Source of the DNA: Oceanisphaera litoralis
GTDB lineage: Bacteria; Pseudomonadota; Gammaproteobacteria; Enterobacterales; Aeromonadaceae
DNA length: 64,000 nt
Direction of reading: 5' to 3'
Assembly: GCF_016907015.1 (NCBI RefSeq)
Contig: NZ_JAFBBE010000004.1
Span: 124,001-188,000, forward strand
Positions 37,125 to 46,070 of the stretch are shown here, one piece after another. Every line of letters begins with the position of its first letter. Position 1 is the first letter of the stretch. A program made the position numbers and the translations under genes. Under the pieces are notes generated by a model. That model had not been told where the DNA came from. It saw nothing but the letters and a program-made list of their open reading frames with translations, and ran no database searches.

Positions 37125-39584
37125 TTAAATCTCCTGCTTCCAGTTATGGGTGCGCAACAGGTCGGCGAACACGCCGGCGGCGGTGACGTCGGCACCGGCG
37201 CCGTAGCCACGCAGTACCAGCGGAATCGGCTGATAATACTGGGTGTAAAACGCCAGGGCGTTTTCGCCGTCCTTGACCTTGAACAGGGGATCATCGCCGT
37301 CTACGGCCTTGATCGCAACCTTGCACCGACCATTGTCGATTTCACCCACATAACGCAGCACCTTGCCGTCGGCGGCGGCCTGAGCCACCCGGGCCTCGAA
37401 ATAACCGTTGGCCTCGGGCAGGCGGGCCATGAACTGCTCGATATTGCCACTGGCATCAAACTCCGGCGGCAGCGCCTGCTCCACCTCTATGTCGTCCAGG
37501 CTCAGGGGCATACCGGCTTCCCGGGCCAGGATCAGCAGCTTGCGCGCCACGTCCATGCCGCTGAGATCGTCACGCGGATCCGGCTCGGTGAAGCCGTTTT
37601 CACAGGCAACGCGAGTGGCGTCGGCAAAGCTCATGCCTTCGTCCAGCTTGCCGAAGATATAGGACATGGAGCCGGACAGTATGCCGCCGAAGGCCTTGAG
37701 CTGATCACCGGCCCGCAGCAGGTTCTGCAGGTTTTCGATCACCGGCAGGCCGGCACCCACCGTGGTTTCGTACAAAAACTTGCGGTGGGTACGCTGGGCG
37801 GCCCGACGCAGCTGGCGGTAGTAATCCAGGCTGGCGGTGTTGGCTTTCTTGTTGGGCGTGACCACATGGAAACCGGCGGCCAGAAAATCCGCGTACCGAT
37901 CGGCCACGCCGTCACTGGAGGTACAGTCCACCAGCACCGGGTTGATCAGGTGGCTGTCTTCCACCATCCGCTGCAGACGCGGCAGGTTAAAGGTATCGGT
38001 CGCCTGCTCCAGTTGCTCACGCCACTCGGCCAGATTGATGCCATCGCGGTTCAGCGCTATCTGGCGGGAGTTGGCGATACCCACCACCCGAATGCCGATG
38101 TCCTGGGCATCCAGCACCGGCTGCTGGCGGCGGATTTGCTCCAGCAGTGCCGCGCCCACGCCGCCACAGCCCACCAGGAACACATCGATGAAGCGACGGC
38201 TGGAAAAGAAGTTCTGGTGGCAGGCCTTGATCGCCTCGGTAGTCTTGGTCTTGTGGATCACCGCCGAGATGGAGCGCTCGCTCGAGCCCTGGGCGATGGC
38301 CACTATGTTGATGGAGGCTTCGGCCAGCGCGTTGAAGAAGCGGGCCGACACGCCCTTGACGGTGCGCATGCGATCGCCCACCAGGGAGATGATGGCCAGA
38401 TCCTCGATGATATCCAGTGGCTCCAGCAGCTTGTTCTTGAATTCCAGCGCAAACTCGCCGGCGATGGCCTTCTGCGCCTTCAGCTGGTCGAAACTGTGAA
38501 TACAGAAGCTGACGCTGTATTCCGACGAGCTCTGGGTGATCAGCACTATGCTGACCCCGGCGCGGGACACGCAGGAGAACAGGCGGCCGGCCATGCCCAC
38601 CATGCCCTTCATGCCCGGGCCCGAGATGTTGATCATGCTCATGCCGACCAGATCGGAAATGCCCTTGACCTGCTGGTCGTCGTCGCTGCACTCGGGGCCG
38701 ATCAGCGAGCCTTCGCCCTGAGGGTTGCCGGTGTTCTTGATAAGACAGGGAATATGAAACTGGGCGATGGGCGCTATGGTCTTGGGGTGCAGCACCTTGG
38801 CGCCGAAGTAGGACAGCTCCATCGCTTCCTTGTAAGACAGCTGCTTGAGCAGCTTGGCATCCGGTACCAGGCGCGGGTCGCAATTGTAGACGCCGTCTAC
38901 GTCGGTCCAGATTTCGCAGCATTCGGCGCCCACACAGGCGGCCAGTACGGCGGCGGAATAATCGGAGCCGTTACGACCCAGGATCACGGTTTCGCCTTTC
39001 TCATTGCCGGCGGTGAACCCCGGCATCAGATAGACGCAATCGTCACGCAGGCCCTGATCGATAAAGCGCTGGCGGGAGACTTCGATATTGACGTGGGCTT
39101 CGAGAAAGCTGCCCTCGCCCAGCAGCATGGTCTGGGGCGTGATCACCTCTACCTGCTCGCCGCGGGCCTTGAGCAGCTCGGCCATGGTGGCGATGGACAG
39201 CGACTCGCCCCGGCTAAGAATGTGCGCCTGGGTGTTGTCCGGGCATTGCTGCAACAGGCTGACGCCCTGCAGCAGACGGGCCAGCTGACCCAGCTCGCGA
39301 TCAACCCGGGCCTTGAGCTCCTGGTCATCCAGCCGTTCAAACTTCGCCTTGAGGCCATGGATGATGGAATGGAAAATCTGTTCGATTTCTTTCAGTACCG
39401 GGGCCGGATCCAGGCCGCGAATGGTCTGCTCTACTACCGCCACCAGATGATTGGTGACCTTGGCGGGGGCTGACAGAACCAGCGCCACCTGAGACTGCTG
39501 CTGGTTGTTGACCACGATGTCGGCGACATTGCTAAACCGCTCGCTGTTGGCCAAAGAGGTGCCGCCAAATTTCAAGACACGCAT
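37125..39584 (-). CDS. thrA: Bifunctional aspartokinase I / homoserine dehydrogenase I
   Basis: 819 residues (E. coli 820). Aspartokinase domain 1-300 starts [10 protein letters not shown]; two ACT-type regulatory modules lie around 310-460 ([17 protein letters not shown]); the homoserine dehydrogenase domain begins with [13 protein letters not shown] and contains [19 protein letters not shown]. It performs the first and third steps from aspartate to threonine and is normally inhibited by threonine. AGGGAG precedes ATG. It is the first structural gene after the thr attenuator. Confidence 0.97.
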   Translation of the reverse strand: MRVLKFGGTSLANSERFSNVADIVVNNQQQSQVALVLSAPAKVTNHLVAVVEQTIRGLDPAPVLKEIEQIFHSIIHGLKAKFERLDDQELKARVDRELGQLARLLQGVSLLQQCPDNTQAHILSRGESLSIATMAELLKARGEQVEVITPQTMLLGEGSFLEAHVNIEVSRQRFIDQGLRDDCVYLMPGFTAGNEKGETVILGRNGSDYSAAVLAACVGAECCEIWTDVDGVYNCDPRLVPDAKLLKQLSYKEAMELSYFGAKVLHPKTIAPIAQFHIPCLIKNTGNPQGEGSLIGPECSDDDQQVKGISDLVGMSMINISGPGMKGMVGMAGRLFSCVSRAGVSIVLITQSSSEYSVSFCIHSFDQLKAQKAIAGEFALEFKNKLLEPLDIIEDLAIISLVGDRMRTVKGVSARFFNALAEASINIVAIAQGSSERSISAVIHKTKTTEAIKACHQNFFSSRRFIDVFLVGCGGVGAALLEQIRRQQPVLDAQDIGIRVVGIANSRQIALNRDGINLAEWREQLEQATDTFNLPRLQRMVEDSHLINPVLVDCTSSDGVADRYADFLAAGFHVVTPNKKANTASLDYYRQLRRAAQRTHRKFLYETTVGAGLPVIENLQNLLRAGDQLKAFGGILSGSMSYIFGKLDEGMSFADATRVACENGFTEPDPRDDLSGMDVARKLLILAREAGMPLSLDDIEVEQALPPEFDASGNIEQFMARLPEANGYFEARVAQAAADGKVLRYVGEIDNGRCKVAIKAVDGDDPLFKVKDGENALAFYTQYYQPIPLVLRGYGAGADVTAAGVFADLLRTHNWKQEI

Positions 39585-39635
39585 TCATTACTCCCTGTAT
39601 AAAACGAAAAAGTGTAAGACTGAAAAGCATAAAAC

Positions 39636-39707
39636 GAAAAAGCCCGCATCGGATGGGGACGCGGGCTTCAGGATTTTAATCGACTTGTCGTCAGCGCATC
39701 AGCCCGC
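39636..39707 (-). promoter_or_regulatory. thr operon attenuator
   Basis: On the minus strand GCGGGCT occurs at 39707-39701 and again at 39647-39641, and AGCCCGC at 39667-39661. AGCCCGC can pair with the upstream copy (antiterminator) or with the downstream one, which is followed by TTTTTC and so is the terminator. The leader-peptide stop codon lies in the first GCGGGCT. A ribosome stalled on the Thr/Ile codons would free the antiterminator. Confidence 0.85.
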
Positions 39708-39773
39708 CCCAGTGCCACCAGTGGTGGTACCGGTAATAATAATGGTGGTGATGCGGCTTGCACTCGGCAACAT
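39699..39773 (-). CDS. thrL: thr operon leader peptide
   Basis: 24 residues ending ITTIIITGTTTGGTGAG: seven Thr and four Ile, with the same GAG end as E. coli ThrL. It is a translation-speed sensor for charged Thr and Ile tRNA. ATG 39773 is chosen because GAGG lies nine bases before it and the peptide size matches. Too short for most gene callers; it lies as the tail of a longer spurious frame. Confidence 0.88.
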   Translation of the reverse strand: MLPSASRITTIIITGTTTGGTGAG

Positions 39774-39834
39774 GACGAACAACCTCTGAAAACGAATGGC
39801 ATAGCAATACCCCGAGCGCGCCCGCTTGTCAACG

Positions 39835-40536
39835 TCAATCCCCGGCAGACAGGGCGCGTTCCAGGTCTTTATAAAGCAGATGCAACAGATTGAGATCCCG
39901 CTGTGCCAGCATAGGCAAACGGTCGCCTGCCCACTCCGCCAGTTTTTCCTGCTGCGAAACCCCGATTTTATCAAACAATTTCTCTGTTTTTTGCTGTAAC
40001 ACCTTTAGCTGGGTATTTTGCGACTGAACGTCGGATTTTTCTTCTTTTTCTTCTTTGTCTTCACTCAGGCCCTGACTGAACTCATAGGCATAAAGCATGA
40101 TGGCCTGGCCCAGATTCAGCGAAGGATAACTCACTTTCAGCGGCAGATAACTGATGATATCGGCCAGCGCCAAATCCTCGTTACTCAAGCCGGATTCCTC
40201 GCAGCCGAACAACAGCGCCACTTTTTGTACGCTTTTATTGTTGACCTGGGCGATGGCCTGCTTGGGCGTAAGGTAATAGCGATAGCGCCCCCGATTGCGG
40301 GCTGTGGTGGCAATCACCATATCCATGTCGGCCAGCGCCGGCGCCAGCGCGTCGAAATATTCGGCCTGCTCCAGCACGTCCTGCGCCCCGTGCGCCACCC
40401 AGTGCGCCTTGTCCTGTTCGTGCACCCGGCTGTTGACCAGCCGCATCCGGCCAAAGCCCATCGTTTTCATCGCCCGCGCCGCGGCACCGACGTTTTCGGC
40501 CCGCGCCGGCGATTTAAGTACAAAATAAAGTTGCAT
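39835..40536 (-). CDS. lasT: RNA 2'-O-methyltransferase, LasT/TrmJ type (SpoU family)
   Basis: 233 residues of the SPOUT fold: SPARAENVGAAARAMKTMGF at the start, ATTARNRGRYRYY in the middle and the knot segment LLFGCEESGLSNEDLALAD then YPSLNLGQAIMLYAYE. In E. coli lasT (yjtD) lies between arcA and thrL, as here, which supports the assignment over TrmJ. ATG 40536 was chosen; ATG 40542 behind GGGGG is equally possible. A charged segment (EDKEEKEEKSDVQSQN) follows the knot. Target RNA is unknown. Confidence 0.88.
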   Translation of the reverse strand: MQLYFVLKSPARAENVGAAARAMKTMGFGRMRLVNSRVHEQDKAHWVAHGAQDVLEQAEYFDALAPALADMDMVIATTARNRGRYRYYLTPKQAIAQVNNKSVQKVALLFGCEESGLSNEDLALADIISYLPLKVSYPSLNLGQAIMLYAYEFSQGLSEDKEEKEEKSDVQSQNTQLKVLQQKTEKLFDKIGVSQQEKLAEWAGDRLPMLAQRDLNLLHLLYKDLERALSAGD

Positions 40537-40587
40537 GCCCATCCCCCAACAAAATGGGGCATATTCTCCCACAAATCCCCCAGGGTG

Positions 40588-40687
40588 GGACACCCATCTT
40601 TCAGACCCGCCCGCCCCTCACCGTGGGACACCCACTTCGAATACAGCGCCCTCGCCATGGGCCCTCGCCATGGGACACCCATCTCAA
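40588..40687. repeat. RAYT-linked palindrome half-sites upstream of the transposase
   Basis: Three copies in the same orientation: GGACACCCATCTTTCA (40588-40603), GGACACCCACTTC (40626-40638) and GGACACCCATCTCAA (40673-40687). They end 63 bases before the transposase start. Confidence 0.85.
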
Positions 40688-40749
40688 GTTGCTCACTTTT
40701 CAATCTGCACCTATATTCAAGTTATGCCCTCGAAATGGATAGTCGCATT

Positions 40750-41742
40750 ATGACCCGCCCACGATCCGAGCTGGTATCACCCGATGAAACACCTTACTAC
40801 CACTGTATCTGCCGCTGTGTACGACGCGCCTATCTGTGCGGTGAAGACCAACTGACCGGCCAGAATTACAGCCATCGCAAACAATGGGTGCTTGATCGCC
40901 TGCGCCAGCTGCAATCCGTGTTCACTATCGATCTGTGTGCTTATGCGGTAATGGCCAATCACTATCATCTGGTTGTTCATGTAGATACCCAGGCGGCTCT
41001 GGCGCTGGATGAGACAGAGGTAGCAAGCCGGTGGCGCAAGTTATTTCGCCTGCCGGTATTGGTTGAACGTTATGTAGCAGGCTCAACGGATTCGGATGCC
41101 GAGCAAGAGGCGGCAAAAAACATTATCGCACTGTGGCGTGAGCGTCTGGCCGATTTATCCTGGTATATGCGATGCCTGAACGAGCACATTGCCCGCAAAG
41201 CCAATTTCGAAGACGAATGCACCGGCCGGTTTTGGGAGGGCCGCTTCCGTTCACAGGCGATTCTGGATGACGCCGGCTTGCTGGCCTGCATGACTTATGT
41301 CGATCTCAACCCGTTACGCGCCGGTATCGTCACACTGCCGGAAGCTTCCGCCGATGTCTCATTACACCAACGGCTACAGCAGTACAGAGCGAACGGAAGC
41401 TCGAAAACAGCCTCCCAAAAGACGATTTCACAGCCTCAGTTACTGCCATTTGTCCGCAACATTAAAGAAGATAAACGCAAGGGAATCCCCTTCGCTCTCG
41501 GCGATTACCTGGCCATGATTGATTGGATAGGCCGGGCTCAACGCGAGGAAGAACAAGGCTGCATCCATTCCGATGCACCTCCCCTGCTGGACAGAATGGG
41601 GATTGATGCCGGCAGGTTTCTGACCGCCGTAAAACCACACCAGCTGTCACACGGTACCGTTATCGGCCACACTTCGGCCAGAATTGCCTACGCCCAACTG
41701 CATCACCGACGATGTGTGATCGGCCCCGTTATTTCCACCTGA
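40750..41742 (+). CDS. rayT: REP-associated tyrosine transposase (RAYT, Y1 HUH family)
   Basis: 330 residues. Y1/HUH motifs: H71-Y-H73 in MANHYHLVVHVD and the probable nucleophile Y138 in LSWYMRCLNEHI; the N-terminal RPRSELVSPDETPYYH and GRFWEGRFRSQ plus YVDLNPLRAGIV are characteristic of RAYT proteins. These are single-copy, vertically kept relatives of IS200/IS605 transposases that cut and join REP palindromes. The start at 40750 matches family N-termini; ATG 40735 is an alternative, and the longer in-frame extension runs through lasT antisense. It sits between lasT and aceK, bracketed by palindromes that are probably its substrates. Confidence 0.9.
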   Translation: MTRPRSELVSPDETPYYHCICRCVRRAYLCGEDQLTGQNYSHRKQWVLDRLRQLQSVFTIDLCAYAVMANHYHLVVHVDTQAALALDETEVASRWRKLFRLPVLVERYVAGSTDSDAEQEAAKNIIALWRERLADLSWYMRCLNEHIARKANFEDECTGRFWEGRFRSQAILDDAGLLACMTYVDLNPLRAGIVTLPEASADVSLHQRLQQYRANGSSKTASQKTISQPQLLPFVRNIKEDKRKGIPFALGDYLAMIDWIGRAQREEEQGCIHSDAPPLLDRMGIDAGRFLTAVKPHQLSHGTVIGHTSARIAYAQLHHRRCVIGPVIST

Positions 41743-42057
41743 ATGCTCAGATTTACCGCCGGTTAGATGATGGCAACCAGGTACAGCCTTGCGACCTGTA
41801 CGGCCTCTGTTTTTCTCTCCAACGCCTCAATTTCCCTTTATCCATCATTTCGCCGATTGAGGTTCGTTATTAAGGGTACAGAACTACTGTTCCCCCGCAG
41901 AAGATCGGCCCAAGAGTCGAGGCTGAGTCAGCAAGCTCAACAAAGAGCTCAACAAAGGACAGCCATTTCTCAAAGATGGATGTCCTTTGTTATTGTTATT
42001 TGAGATGGGTGTCCTTTTTCACTGTCTTTTCATTCTGTTCACGATGCAGGAGTACGC
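41743..42057. repeat. Intergenic region with RAYT-linked palindromes downstream of the transposase
   Basis: GGACAGCCATTTCT (41957-41970) with AGATGGATGTCC (41974-41985) form a decayed hairpin; a perfect AGATGGGTGTCC is at 42003-42014 followed by TTTTTCACTG. Nothing recognisable in 41743-41950. Confidence 0.75.
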
Positions 42058-43782
42058 ATGAGCAACATCGCCAGGGATGTGGCCCGGATCACCATGACCC
42101 GGTTTGATGACTTTTATCGCTGCTTTCTCGATATCACTCAGGGAGCGCAGGACCGGTTCGAACGTCGGGACTGGGCGGGCGTTCAACAAGCCGGGCGTCA
42201 GCGTATTAGCCTGTACGATCATCATGTGAATGAGGCGGTGCAGGCCATTCGCGATCATAACGGGGGCGGGCTATTGAGCCAGCACCAGCTCAAGGCCATC
42301 AAGCAGGCGTTCAACGATCTGCTGATCCAGCATACCAACCCGGAAATTGCCGAGTCCTTTTACAACTCTGTGTATCGTCGATCCTTTCGTCATCAGAACA
42401 TACGGGCGGAGAACCTCTATATACAAGGCTTTGTTCATCGGCTACCCCGGCCGAGCCTTGCCCCCCACTGCCGGCAGTACCACATCAAAGCCGGGGACTT
42501 GACCGAGACCCTGCACCAGGTGCTGCAAGGATTGCAACTCTCCGTCCCGTTCCGGGATCTGGCGCAGGATCTGCAGTATGTCAGCCGCTACCTGCAGCAG
42601 TTTGGCCCGGCCAACTTGGCCCATGGCGACATCGGCCTAACCTTTATCAACCATCTGTTTTTTCGCAACAAGGGCGCCTACCTCATCGGCCGGCTGGAAT
42701 GCGGCAACTGCTGTCTGCCCTTCATCCTGCCCATACTGCATCATGAACAGGGCGGCCTGTACCTGGACACCCTGATCCTTTCTCACGACGATGCCTCCAT
42801 ACTGTTCGGCTTCGCCCGCGCCTACTTCATGGTGTGGTGTCCGGTGCCGGCGCTGCTGGTGCACTTTTTACGGCCGCTGCTTCCCAACAAGGCCGATTAC
42901 GAAATCTACAGCGCCATCGGCTGTCAGAAGCACGGCAAAACCGAGTTTTACCGGGATTTCTTACAGCAACTGCACCGCTCGCGAGATAAGTTTGTACTGG
43001 CGCCGGGTATAAAAGGCATGGTGATGAGTGTGTTCACCCTGCCCTCTTATGATGTGGTGTTCAAAATCATCAAGGACAAATTCACTCCCCCCAAGGAGGT
43101 CAGCCACGACACGGTGCGCGCCAAATATCGGCTGGTAAAACAGCACGACCGGGTGGGTCGCATGGCCGACACCATGGAGTTCACCAACTTCGAATTGCCA
43201 CTGAACCGTATCAGCCCCGAATTGCTGCACGAGCTGCAGCGGGTCGCGCCCTCGCTGCTCAGCCTCACCGGCGATACCCTGTTGATCCGACATCTGTACA
43301 CAGAGCGACGCATGACGCCGCTGAATATCTACCTGGAGCACGCCACGGATCAACAGGTCATTGACGCCATCGACGAATACGCCAACGCCATCAAGCAGTT
43401 GGCCACCGCCAATATATTTCCCGGCGACATGCTGTTCAAGAACTTCGGCGTTACCCGTCACGGCCGGGTGATTTTCTACGACTACGACGAAATCGCCTAC
43501 ATGACAGAGTGCAATTTTCGGGATATTCCCAGGGCCCGCTACCCGGAAGACGAGCTCAGTGCCGAACCCTGGTATTCGGTGGCGCCCAACGACATTTTCC
43601 CCGAGGAATTCGCCACCTTCCTGCTCAGCAGCCCGCGCATCCGCGAGGCCTTCAAACAACAGCACAACGACCTGTTCACCGCCGACTACTGGTGCCATCT
43701 GCAGCAGAATATCAACAAGGGGTTATTCGGCGATGTTTACCCCTACCGGCAAAAGCGCCGCTTCCGGCATTTATACTCGTAA
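42058..43782 (+). CDS. aceK: Isocitrate dehydrogenase kinase/phosphatase
   Basis: 574 residues (E. coli 578), full length. The ATP-binding [26 protein letters not shown] and the catalytic-site segment [21 protein letters not shown] are family signatures. It phosphorylates and dephosphorylates isocitrate dehydrogenase to divert isocitrate to the glyoxylate bypass. CAGGAG precedes ATG 42058. In enterobacteria aceK follows aceBA; here neither is present and it stands between a RAYT and rraA. Confidence 0.95.
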   Translation: MSNIARDVARITMTRFDDFYRCFLDITQGAQDRFERRDWAGVQQAGRQRISLYDHHVNEAVQAIRDHNGGGLLSQHQLKAIKQAFNDLLIQHTNPEIAESFYNSVYRRSFRHQNIRAENLYIQGFVHRLPRPSLAPHCRQYHIKAGDLTETLHQVLQGLQLSVPFRDLAQDLQYVSRYLQQFGPANLAHGDIGLTFINHLFFRNKGAYLIGRLECGNCCLPFILPILHHEQGGLYLDTLILSHDDASILFGFARAYFMVWCPVPALLVHFLRPLLPNKADYEIYSAIGCQKHGKTEFYRDFLQQLHRSRDKFVLAPGIKGMVMSVFTLPSYDVVFKIIKDKFTPPKEVSHDTVRAKYRLVKQHDRVGRMADTMEFTNFELPLNRISPELLHELQRVAPSLLSLTGDTLLIRHLYTERRMTPLNIYLEHATDQQVIDAIDEYANAIKQLATANIFPGDMLFKNFGVTRHGRVIFYDYDEIAYMTECNFRDIPRARYPEDELSAEPWYSVAPNDIFPEEFATFLLSSPRIREAFKQQHNDLFTADYWCHLQQNINKGLFGDVYPYRQKRRFRHLYS

Positions 43783-43799
43783 TGAAAAAGAATGAAAAA

Positions 43800-43873
43800 G
43801 GACACCCATCCTTCAAAGATGGGTGACCTGTCTAATTTCTGCTGTCCAAGGTGTCCTGAAAGATGGGTGTCCC
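43800..43873. repeat. RAYT-linked palindrome pair after aceK
   Basis: GGACACCCATC and GATGGGTGACC (43800-43828) make one hairpin; AGGTGTCC and AGATGGGTGTCC (43849-43872) make another. They start 18 bases after the aceK stop and may also act as its terminator. Confidence 0.8.
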
Positions 43874-43919
43874 ACGTCAGTGGCTGGAGGAATGGTGGCA
43901 TATCACCATTCCCGAATCC

Positions 43920-44411
43920 CTAAAAGTCCGGGTGACTCAGGGGCTCCCGGGCCACCAGAATACCGTTGATATCGGCATAGAGATAATCGCCGGGATAGAT
44001 GGTCACGCCGGCAAAGGTGACCGGCACATCCACATCGCCCAGGCTGCGTTTTTCGGTTTTCATCGGGCAGGTTGCCAGCGCCTTTACGCCAAGGGCCATG
44101 CCACCAATGGCACCGGCATCGCGAATGGCGCCGTTAATCACCACGCCTTCCCAACCATTTTCCACCGCCTTTTCGGCCAACTGATCGCCCAGCAGGGCGC
44201 GACGCAGCATGCCGCCACCATCCACTACCAATACCTTGCCGGTACCCGGCGTAGCCACCAGCTCCCGTACCCGGGAGTTATCCTCGTAGCAACGTACCGT
44301 GACCACCTGGCCCCAGAACACATCATCTGCGCCATAATTCCTGAACAGAGGGTCCAGTATCTTTACCTTGTCGCCGTGCGCGTCACACAAATCCGGTAGT
44401 AAATCCAACAT
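43920..44411 (-). CDS. rraA: RraA family protein (regulator of ribonuclease E activity)
   Basis: 163 residues (E. coli RraA 161). [34 protein letters not shown] and [13 protein letters not shown] are conserved. RraA binds RNase E and dampens it; some homologues are instead HMG aldolases, which share [11 protein letters not shown] and the metal site, so the enzyme role cannot be excluded. ATG 44411 is chosen by AAGGAG upstream. Confidence 0.85.
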   Translation of the reverse strand: MLDLLPDLCDAHGDKVKILDPLFRNYGADDVFWGQVVTVRCYEDNSRVRELVATPGTGKVLVVDGGGMLRRALLGDQLAEKAVENGWEGVVINGAIRDAGAIGGMALGVKALATCPMKTEKRSLGDVDVPVTFAGVTIYPGDYLYADINGILVAREPLSHPDF

Positions 44412-44933
44412 CTTGCGCTCCTTATGGCCGTCATAATGATCGTCATATCGTCCACTCGTTCCCATTCTGCACCATAACGCAGGCGAGTTTGAAGCAGGGC
44501 CTCCGCTTCAGACTCGCCTACTCCCGGATAGCCGAAAAACAGGTGCTTTAACTGCTTTTCTATAAAGCTTGACGAATTTTGTTACATTTTCGCTTGACCG
44601 GGATCAGTCTGGCCCCTAAAACTATTTAACATTATCGGTTGCGGGCTGTTGTTATGCCCCTGTTAACTGTTAAAATACGGCAACTTTAGGTAATGGACCT
44701 CTGTTTGTCCCGTCTGTCTATTTTTGGGCGCGAAGCAGTAACTGCATGGGATGCAAATAAAAACGGCTCAAAGAAACAGGGCCACCGGCGCTATGCCTTA
44801 CCTGCCCCTGGCGGTGGCGAAAGGCAAAGAAATGCAAAGCAATGATGCGGTAGCGTGAACAAGTGACACCTCGCGTCCAGCACCGGTAACTGTTGATACT
44901 GAATTCCATTTACATCTACAAACAGGTAGGCTC
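44412..44933. other. Long regulatory region upstream of arcA
   Basis: 522 bases without a convincing gene; a 63-codon minus-strand frame (44718-44909) has no support. TTAACTGTTAAAAT near 44662-44675 may include a -10 for a long arcA leader, as in E. coli where arcA also has a long 5' region. Confidence 0.5.
44594..44607. promoter_or_regulatory. Possible FNR site upstream of arcA
   Basis: TTGAC-CGGG-ATCAG matches the FNR consensus TTGAT-N4-ATCAA at 8 of 10 positions with the right spacing. E. coli arcA is activated by FNR anaerobically, which makes the match plausible. Confidence 0.45.
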
Positions 44934-45650
44934 ATGCAGACTCCTCACATTCTTATCGTCGAAGACGAATTGGTTACCCGCAATACCCTGAAAGGCATTT
45001 TCGAGGCCGAAGGCTACGCCGTACTGGAAGCCACCGACGGTGAAGAAATGCACAAGGCACTGTCCGGCAACAAGATAAACCTGGTGATCATGGACATCAA
45101 CCTGCCCGGCAAAAACGGCCTCTTGCTGGCACGCGAACTGCGCGAACAACACAATCTGGCGCTGATGTTCCTGACCGGTCGCGACAACGAGGTCGACAAG
45201 ATCCTGGGCCTGGAAATCGGCGCCGACGATTACATCACCAAGCCGTTCAACCCGCGCGAGCTGACCATCCGGGCCCGCAATCTGCTAAGCCGCACCATGC
45301 AGACGCCGGAAACCCAGGAAGAGGAAAAGCAGGTAGAAGCCTATCGCTTCAACGGCTGGACCCTGGACATCAACAGCCGCGCCCTGGTCAGCCCCAGCGG
45401 CGAAATGTTCAAGCTGCCGCGCAGCGAATTCCGCGCCATGGTTCACTTCTGCGAAAACCCGGGCCAGATCCAGAGCCGCTCCGAACTGCTGAAGAAAATG
45501 ACCGGCCGCGAGCTCAAGCCCCACGACCGCACCGTAGACGTAACCATACGTCGCATTCGCAAGCATTTCGAGTCCATCCCCGACACCCCGGAAATCATCG
45601 CCACCATCCATGGCGAAGGCTACCGCTTCTGCGGCGAGCTGGAAGGCTAA
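44934..45650 (+). CDS. arcA: Aerobic respiration control response regulator ArcA
   Basis: 238 residues, same length as E. coli ArcA. Receiver with E10/D11, phospho-acceptor D54 in [10 protein letters not shown] and T/K switch residues in [28 protein letters not shown]-terminal OmpR-type winged helix ([23 protein letters not shown]). Phosphorylated by ArcB under low oxygen, it represses respiratory genes. The sensor kinase is not in the window. A terminator follows directly. Confidence 0.96.
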   Translation: MQTPHILIVEDELVTRNTLKGIFEAEGYAVLEATDGEEMHKALSGNKINLVIMDINLPGKNGLLLARELREQHNLALMFLTGRDNEVDKILGLEIGADDYITKPFNPRELTIRARNLLSRTMQTPETQEEEKQVEAYRFNGWTLDINSRALVSPSGEMFKLPRSEFRAMVHFCENPGQIQSRSELLKKMTGRELKPHDRTVDVTIRRIRKHFESIPDTPEIIATIHGEGYRFCGELEG

Positions 45651-45654
45651 AACC

Positions 45655-45682
45655 AAAAAACCCGCTTCGGCGGGTTTTTTGC
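45655..45682 (+). terminator. Terminator of arcA
   Basis: AAAAAACCCGC-TTCG-GCGGGTTTTTT, a tetraloop hairpin with T-run, starting 5 bases after the stop. Confidence 0.93.
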
Positions 45683-46070
45683 GTGCTAACGGTTATATTC
45701 TTTCTGTTTCTTCAACCATGCCATACCCCCACATCCCCCTCACATCTACCGCTGCGCACCACCAGCCAGCTGAAGCAGGCTTCTACAGGGTTTCGTGGTT
45801 TTTTGTAGGCGCCGCTTTAGCCGGCGCGAATCTACGAGAGGGCCCGGGTTGGCAGGCATGATGCCGATCTGCGGGTTCGCCGTGAAGCCAATTTTGGACT
45901 GGAAGATGCAAAAAATCCCGAGGCTAAACGCCATACAGTTCCCTCCCCTTTACCCCCGCACCAACAGAATAACAGCGGAGTGCAACGCAAGGGGAGGGTC
46001 TGGGAGGGGTTACTCCGCTTTCTTTCGACCGTCATCCTGACAGCCGCCTAAAGCTCCCCGATGGGACCGT
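45683..46070. repeat. Intergenic repeats between arcA and the polysaccharide locus
   Basis: No gene. Holds a GTAGGCGCC...GGCGCGAATCTAC palindrome (about 45807-45836), related to the GTAGGAGCGGATTTATCCGC type found inside rmlB, and an inverted copy of the CT-rich family (about 45941-46012) ending AAGGGGAGGGTCTGGGAGG. Confidence 0.6.

Noticed and set aside
36219-39473. 1084-codon open frame on the plus strand across thrB and thrA
   Set aside because: It is the antisense shadow of high-GC thrB/thrA, which match their families end to end; its composition is His/Gln/Gly rich as expected of such shadows.
40018-40749. N-terminal extension of the RAYT frame
   Set aside because: It overlaps lasT antisense and REP half-sites; RAYT family proteins start at about the MTRPRSE residue.
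44846-44857. TGCGGTAGCGTG, one base from the ops element, upstream of arcA
   Set aside because: First base differs from the GGCGGTAG core and arcA is a short single gene with its own terminator, so RfaH control is unlikely; kept only as a coincidence to note.
44718-44909. 63-codon minus-strand frame upstream of arcA
   Set aside because: No ribosome site, no recognisable family, and it lies in the arcA leader.
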